A stretch of 64,000 bases of DNA from Ramlibacter ginsenosidimutans (lineage in GTDB: Bacteria > Pseudomonadota > Gammaproteobacteria > Burkholderiales > Burkholderiaceae_C). The position numbers were made by a program, and so were the translations under genes. A model generated the notes under the pieces. That model had not been told where the DNA came from and made no database searches. It worked only from the letters and a program-made list of their open reading frames with translations. The DNA is taken from positions 62,001 through 126,000 of the forward strand of contig NZ_JAEPWM010000006.1 in the NCBI RefSeq assembly GCF_016654015.1. The letters are read 5' to 3'. This document shows positions 59,795 to 64,000 of this stretch, one piece after another (position 1 is the stretch's first letter; each line of letters begins with the position of its first letter).

Positions 59795-61000
59795 ATGTCC
59801 TCTGCCTTCATCCCCTACGGCCAGTACTGGTCCACGCCCTTCGCGCGCTGGCAAGGCGCGCTCGCGCACCTGCACAGCCTGGAGTTCGCCGCGTGGAACA
59901 GCCGGCGCGAACTGCAGGCGCGTGGCTTGCAGGACGCGCCGATCGACTATGGCGTGCTGGGCCTCACGGTGCCGCAGCAGGGCTCGTTCTACGGACTGCC
60001 CTGGGCCATGGGCCTGATGGGTTTCGAAGGCGTCGGCGGACCCTCGGTCGCGCAGGCCTGCGCGACGTCGGCACGCTGCCTCGCCATGGCCGCCGATGAA
60101 GTGAACGCAGGGCGCGCGTCGTGCGCCTTCGTGCTCACGGCCGACCGCGTGAGCAACGGACCGCAGCTCTACTACCCTGACCCCCAAGGCCCCGGCGGCA
60201 GCGGGCGCAGCGAGAACTGGGTGCTGGACAACTTCCGCGAGGACCCGTTCGCCAAGGTGGCGATGGTGCAGACCGGCGAGAACGCCGCGCGCAAGCACGG
60301 AATCTCGAAGGCGGAACAGGACGAGGTCACGCTGCTGCGCTATGCGCAATACCAGGACGCGCTGGCCGACGACCACGCGTTCCAGCGCCGCTACATGCGG
60401 CTGCCGTTCGAGGTGCCGGACGCGCGCCTGCGCAAGACCGTGGCCAGGCTCGCGGGTGACGAAGGCGTGCACGCGACCACGCGCGAAGGCCTGGCGAAAC
60501 TGGAGCCGGTGCTGCCCGGCGGCACGATCAGCTATGGCGGGCAGACGCACCCCGCGGATGGCCATGCGGCGATGTTCGTGGGCTCGCGCGAGCAGGCGAG
60601 GGCCTTGTCCACGCGACCCGAAATCATGATCGAACTGCTTGCCTTCGGCCAGGCGCGCGTGGAGAAGGCGCACATGCCGCTCGCCCCGGTGCCGGCCGCG
60701 CGCGCGGCGCTGCTCCAGGCCGGCATGGAAGCCGCGCAGGTCACCCACGTGAAGACGCACAACCCCTTCGCGGTGAACGACATCGTGCTGTCGCGCGAGA
60801 TGGGCTTTGCGCTCGATCGCATCAACCGCTACGGCTGCTCGCTGGTGTGGGGCCATCCGCAAGGTCCCACCGGCCTGCGCAGCGTGATCGAGCTGATCGA
60901 GGAGATGGTGCAGGACGGCGGCGGCATCGGCCTGTTCACCGGCTGCGCCGCGGGCGACACGGCGATGAGCGTGCTCCTGAAGGTGGACGGCGCGCGATGA
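59795..61000 (+). CDS. Thiolase-family acetyl-CoA acyltransferase
   Basis: A 401-residue thiolase from ATG 59795 (MSSAFIPYGQYWSTPFARWQGAL), AAGGACC upstream. Nucleophilic Cys in SVAQACATSARCLAMAADE, His in VKTHNPFAVNDIV (HNPF rather than the usual GHP), and second Cys in GIGLFTGCAAGDTAMSVLL. The altered His region and divergent N-terminus separate it from biosynthetic thiolases such as PhaA. It would perform the thiolytic step late in the aromatic-CoA pathway. Stop overlaps the ligase start (ATGA). Confidence 0.85.
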   Translation: MSSAFIPYGQYWSTPFARWQGALAHLHSLEFAAWNSRRELQARGLQDAPIDYGVLGLTVPQQGSFYGLPWAMGLMGFEGVGGPSVAQACATSARCLAMAADEVNAGRASCAFVLTADRVSNGPQLYYPDPQGPGGSGRSENWVLDNFREDPFAKVAMVQTGENAARKHGISKAEQDEVTLLRYAQYQDALADDHAFQRRYMRLPFEVPDARLRKTVARLAGDEGVHATTREGLAKLEPVLPGGTISYGGQTHPADGHAAMFVGSREQARALSTRPEIMIELLAFGQARVEKAHMPLAPVPAARAALLQAGMEAAQVTHVKTHNPFAVNDIVLSREMGFALDRINRYGCSLVWGHPQGPTGLRSVIELIEEMVQDGGGIGLFTGCAAGDTAMSVLLKVDGAR

Positions 61001-62541
61001 GCGCGCTGGCCGGCAGCGCGGGACGGGTGCATGCGAGCATCCTCGCGATGCTCCAGGACACGGCTGCGGCCTTTCCGGATCACGAAGCGGTGGTGTTCGA
61101 AGGCACCACCTGGACTTATGCGGAGTTGCGGCGCGTCGTGGCCGGCCTGGCCGCGCTGCTGCGCGCACAGGGCGCAGCAGGTACGCGCGTGGCCACCTTG
61201 CTGCCGAATTCGCTGCTCGCGTGCGCGGCGCCTTACGCCGTCGCCGCGGCCGGTGCACAGCTGGTGCCCCTCAATCCGCTCTACACGCCGCGCGAGCTCG
61301 ACTACATGTTGCGCGATGCGGCGCCGCGGCTGCTGCTCGTAGACGACGCACTCGCCGGGCGCGTGCAGCCGCTGCTGGCGCAGCGTCCCGGCTGCACGCT
61401 GCTGCGCGCCTCCGGGCTCTCCGCGAAATTCGAGGCGTGGCGGGCCGACCCATCGCTGGCGATTCCGCCCGAGTGGCTGCCCGACGCGGACGTGCCCGGC
61501 CTGCTGCAGTACACCGGCGGCTCCTCCGGCTTTCCCAAGGGCGTGATCCTCACGCACCGCGCGCTCGCCACCAACGTCGCCCAGCGCGACAGCCTGCTGC
61601 CGGTCGCGCGCGGGCGCGAGCGCGTGCTGTGCGTGATGCCCCTGTTCCATTCCTATGCGATGGCCATGGGCCTGTTTCTTTGCGGCAACTCGGGCAGCAC
61701 GCTGGTCGTGCAGGCGGGCTACCACCCCGAGCGCCTGCTGGACGCCATCGCGCGGGAGCGCATCACCATCTTCCCGGGCAGCCCGACGATCTTCACCGGC
61801 CTGATGCAGCACGAAGCCTTTGCGCGCACGGACTGGTCGCGCGTGCACACCTGCTATTCCGGCTCCGCCGCGCTGTCGCGCGAGACGCTGGAGCGCTGGC
61901 AGGCCGCGACGGGCGCGCCCATCTACGAGGGCTACGGCCAGACGGAGGCGGGTCCGGTGCTGAGTTTCAATCCTGTCCGCGGCCCGGTGAAGGTCGGCTC
62001 GGTGGGCATCGCGGTCGCCGGCACCGAACTGCAGGTCGTCGACCTGGAGCAGGGCAAGCGGGTGCTGCCGACCGGAGAGCGCGGCGAGATCCGCGCACGC
62101 GGCCCGCAGCTCATGAGCGGCTACTTGAACCTGCCGGCCGAAACCAAGGAGGCGCTGCGCGATGGCTGGCTCTACACCGGCGACATCGGCGAATTCGATG
62201 CGGACGGCTACCTCTACATCCGCGACCGCAAGAAGGACCTGGTGATCGTCGGGGGCTACAACGTGTACCCGCGCGAAGTGGAGGAGGTGCTGTTCACGCA
62301 CCCCGATGTCGCCGAGGCCGCGGTCGTCGGCCAACCCGACGCCTACCGCGGCGAGGTCCTGCGCGCCTTCGTGGTGCTGCGGCCGGGACGCGCTTTCGAC
62401 GAGGAAGCGCTCAAGGCGTTCTGCGCCGGGCAACTCGCGCGCTACAAGGTGCCCGCGCGGATCGAGCCGCTGGAGGCGCTGCCGAAGACCGGCGTGAACA
62501 AGACCGACAAGAAGGTGCTGAAGGCGCGCGTGCGCGGCTGA
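60997..62541 (+). CDS. Acyl-/aryl-CoA ligase (AMP-binding), likely pathway-activating
   Basis: A 514-residue ANL-superfamily ligase from ATG 60997. Motifs: A3 LLQYTGGSSGFPKGVILTH (P-loop), A5 PIYEGYGQTEAGPVLS, A7 GWLYTGDIGEFDADGYLYIRDRKKD, A8 GYNVYPREVEEVLFTHPDV, and the catalytic Lys in KTGVNKTDKKVL. It activates a carboxylate to a CoA ester. Translational coupling to the thiolase and the monooxygenase/reductase upstream suggest 2-aminobenzoate (or salicylate) as substrate, but sequence alone also permits a fatty or other aryl acid. Confidence 0.88.
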   Translation: MSALAGSAGRVHASILAMLQDTAAAFPDHEAVVFEGTTWTYAELRRVVAGLAALLRAQGAAGTRVATLLPNSLLACAAPYAVAAAGAQLVPLNPLYTPRELDYMLRDAAPRLLLVDDALAGRVQPLLAQRPGCTLLRASGLSAKFEAWRADPSLAIPPEWLPDADVPGLLQYTGGSSGFPKGVILTHRALATNVAQRDSLLPVARGRERVLCVMPLFHSYAMAMGLFLCGNSGSTLVVQAGYHPERLLDAIARERITIFPGSPTIFTGLMQHEAFARTDWSRVHTCYSGSAALSRETLERWQAATGAPIYEGYGQTEAGPVLSFNPVRGPVKVGSVGIAVAGTELQVVDLEQGKRVLPTGERGEIRARGPQLMSGYLNLPAETKEALRDGWLYTGDIGEFDADGYLYIRDRKKDLVIVGGYNVYPREVEEVLFTHPDVAEAAVVGQPDAYRGEVLRAFVVLRPGRAFDEEALKAFCAGQLARYKVPARIEPLEALPKTGVNKTDKKVLKARVRG

Positions 62542-62556
62542 GGTGCGAGGCGCGCT

Positions 62557-62596
62557 GCCTATAACAGGCAGCCCAGCCTTGCGTCTTGTTATAGGC
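62557..62596. promoter_or_regulatory. Inverted repeat upstream of the Fic gene
   Basis: GCCTATAACA (62557-62566) and TGTTATAGGC (62587-62596) are perfect 10-bp inverted arms separated by 20 nt. Further echoes (GCAGCCCAGCC and GGCTGGCTAT) lie beside them, all in the 105-nt gap after the CoA-ligase stop. It is a candidate operator for the Fic gene or a remnant of an element end. Confidence 0.5.
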
Positions 62597-62646
62597 TGGC
62601 TATCATACGGCTCCAAACTCTGCCCATACAGGAGCCAGCCTTTCAC

Positions 62647-63825
62647 ATGGCGCATGCCGCAGGCCCCGCCCACGCGCACCGCGCCGGTCGCTACATTGCC
62701 CAGCCTACGGGCTATCGAGCTTTCCATCCCGCGGCGCTGCCGCCGGACCCGCCGGTGGAGCTGACGGGTGACTTGCAGCGCCTGCTGTCGGCAGCCGACC
62801 GTGCCTTGGGGCGGTTGGACGGGTCCGTCCTGACGTTGCCGAACCCGGACCTCTTCGTGCTCATGTACGTGCGCAAGGAGGCCGTGCTTTCCAGCCAGAT
62901 CGAGGGGACACAGAGCTCCTTGCAGGACCTGCTTTCCGCCGAGGCGCAGATCTTCGACGAGAACATGCCGCGCGACGTGGACGAGGTCGTCAACTACGTC
63001 CGGGCGATGAAGCATGGTCTGGCACGCCTCGCCGAACTGCCGGTCTCCGTGCGGCTCATTCGCGAGATTCATTCCGAGTTGATGCAAGGCGTGCGCGGAG
63101 GCCGCCTGACCCCGGGTGAGCTGCGTACCAGCCAGAACTGGATCGGCCCCGCCGGCTGCACGCTGGCGACCGCCACCTTCGTGCCTCCCCCGCAGCACGA
63201 GGTTCCGCAGGCACTCGGCGCCCTCGAGAACTTCCTGCACCGGGATGACGATCTTCCGCCGTTGGTGAAGATTGGGCTGGCCCATGTCCAGTTCGAGACC
63301 ATCCACCCCTTCCTGGACGGCAACGGCCGCGTGGGACGCCTGCTGATCACCTTCCTGCTCACGGAACGACAGGTTTTGCACAAGCCCGTGCTGTACCTGT
63401 CGCACTACTTCAAGCGTCATCGGCAAGAGTACTACGAGCACCTGCAAGCAGTGCGCGACCGGGGCGAATGGGAATCGTGGCTCGCCTTCTTCCTTCGCGG
63501 CGTGGTGGAGGTGGCGCACGAAGCGACCGAAACCGCGCGCCGCATCCTGCACTTGCGAGAGCAGCACCGAAGCGCGATCACCGAGCACCTCGGTCGCGCC
63601 GCCGGCAGCGGCCACCGCGTGCTGGAGTCGCTCTTCGACCGTCCCATCGTCACAGTAGCGGATGTGCAGGGCATCACCGGCACCACGTATGCGGCCGCGA
63701 ACCAGCTCGTCGGCCGGCTCGTGCAGCTCGAAGTCCTGCAGGAGATGACCGGCTACACGCGCAACCGGCGGTTCCGCTACGCCCCCTACATCGCTCTATT
63801 CAACGATACGCCCCCGGCGGGTTGA
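62647..63825 (+). CDS. Fic-family protein (AMPylase/adenylyltransferase type, class II)
   Basis: A 392-residue protein. The Fic core is HPFLDGNGRVGR (catalytic His ~220) with upstream VQFETI. An inhibitory motif precedes it in the N-terminal half: SSQIEG at 82-87 fits (S/T)xxxE(G/N), marking a class II, intramolecularly inhibited Fic. The N-terminal domain (Fic_N-like) and C-terminal winged helix (SLFDRPIVTVADVQGITGTTYAAANQLVGRLVQLEVLQEMTGYTRNRRFRYAPYI) complete the SoFic-like architecture. It transfers AMP to target proteins. No adjacent antitoxin gene, consistent with self-inhibition. An inverted repeat lies upstream. Confidence 0.92.
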   Translation: MAHAAGPAHAHRAGRYIAQPTGYRAFHPAALPPDPPVELTGDLQRLLSAADRALGRLDGSVLTLPNPDLFVLMYVRKEAVLSSQIEGTQSSLQDLLSAEAQIFDENMPRDVDEVVNYVRAMKHGLARLAELPVSVRLIREIHSELMQGVRGGRLTPGELRTSQNWIGPAGCTLATATFVPPPQHEVPQALGALENFLHRDDDLPPLVKIGLAHVQFETIHPFLDGNGRVGRLLITFLLTERQVLHKPVLYLSHYFKRHRQEYYEHLQAVRDRGEWESWLAFFLRGVVEVAHEATETARRILHLREQHRSAITEHLGRAAGSGHRVLESLFDRPIVTVADVQGITGTTYAAANQLVGRLVQLEVLQEMTGYTRNRRFRYAPYIALFNDTPPAG

Positions 63826-63934
63826 TCGCCGCCGCGAGCGCGTGGACAGCTTGCGCGCGCAGATGTCCGATTCGGCTGTCGCTGGTGAGACGCCACAGCG
63901 GTCCGGGACTTTGGTCTCGCGGTACGCTTCCGTC

Positions 63935-64000
63935 ATGCAGTGTCCCGCTTCCACGCCGCGCCCGGAGACGCGGCACCTGCCTTTCTGGCCCACGGGCCAG
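63935..64000 (+). CDS. Start of an acyl-CoA ligase-like gene (partial)
   Basis: The frame from ATG 63935 (MQCPASTPRPETRHLPFWPTGQ) is open to the window end. The RHLPFWP motif resembles the N-termini of fatty acyl-CoA ligases (HLPxWPxxLPHxxxxPxTSL) in Comamonadaceae, as I recall them. An in-frame earlier ATG at 63863 would add MSDSAVAGETPQRSG and cannot be excluded. Only 22 codons are visible, so this is tentative. Confidence 0.4.
   Translation, partial: MQCPASTPRPETRHLPFWPTGQ

Noticed and set aside
58046-63615. Long minus-strand frames (more than 900 codons) opposite the CoA-ligase, thiolase, dehydrogenase and Fic genes
   Set aside because: Shadow frames: codon third positions of the real genes keep stops away; no start sites, motifs or plausible composition.
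63796-63993. 65-codon minus-strand frame at the window end
   Set aside because: Arg-rich shadow composition, and it overlaps the 3' end of fic; the plus-strand CoA-ligase-like start is the better reading.

Overview
This window is a GC-rich chromosomal stretch of a betaproteobacterium, most likely Burkholderiales/Comamonadaceae (Ramlibacter- or Variovorax-like). The evidence is gene order (thrS-infC-rpmI-rplT-pheS-pheT-ihfA-merR followed by a proline tRNA; phaC-phaA-phaB), a Bug/TctC receptor, TRAP transporters and many aromatic/CoA-thioester catabolic genes. No insertion sequence, prophage, rRNA operon or CRISPR array is visible. The genus is an inference.

Layout. 1-2.4 kb: end of a GspA/ExeA-type ATPase, GspB, an exported DUF1444-like protein and a bactofilin. 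2.4-10.8 kb: a six-gene minus-strand catabolic operon (Gfo/Idh/MocA dehydrogenase, DUF993 protein, Bug receptor, SDR, 3-hydroxyisobutyrate-dehydrogenase-like protein, TIM-barrel isomerase), a TetR regulator and a divergent acetolactate-synthase-like ThDP enzyme. Two near-identical 20-bp operators link regulator, operon and ThDP gene. 10.9-13.3 kb: an H1-like/SWIB protein, a DMT exporter, a gamma-glutamylcyclotransferase-like protein, then isocitrate lyase behind paired palindromes. 14.6-23 kb: the translation/IHF block, led by a candidate threonine attenuator upstream of thrS and an AUC start on infC. 23.3-28.2 kb: a cyclase/FHA protein, a second FHA protein and a Ser/Thr kinase, then a NUDIX hydrolase.

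28.2-34.9 kb: a gentisate-cleavage operon (FAD oxidoreductase, gentisate 1,2-dioxygenase, fumarylpyruvate hydrolase) followed by a TRAP transporter, with a divergent MarR regulator. 35-40.6 kb: an Rbs-type sugar ABC transporter with a lactonase. 41.7-46.3 kb: a compact minus-strand operon joining a lipase-family hydrolase, a Cu/Zn superoxide dismutase lipoprotein, a Rieske oxygenase, a glutamine-synthetase-like ligase and a 2Fe-2S ferredoxin. 46.4-47.8 kb: a zeta-class GST (maleylpyruvate or maleylacetoacetate isomerase) and a PgeF-like protein. 48-51.8 kb: the polyhydroxyalkanoate operon. 52.5-53.5 kb: dusA. 53.7-62.5 kb: a seven-gene CoA-thioester aromatic cluster containing a monooxygenase/Old-Yellow-Enzyme fusion, best read as a 2-aminobenzoyl-CoA (anthranilate) pathway. 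The window ends with a Fic protein and the first codons of another CoA ligase.

Functionally this is a chromosome arm loaded with modular catabolic operons, each with its own transporter or regulator, feeding acetyl-CoA, pyruvate/fumarate or glutaryl-CoA-like products toward the TCA/glyoxylate cycle (isocitrate lyase is present) and PHA storage. The most novel-looking items are the thrS attenuator, the Rieske/glutamine-synthetase/SodC operon, the TetR-operator-linked DUF993 operon, and repeat elements that have moved into gene junctions.
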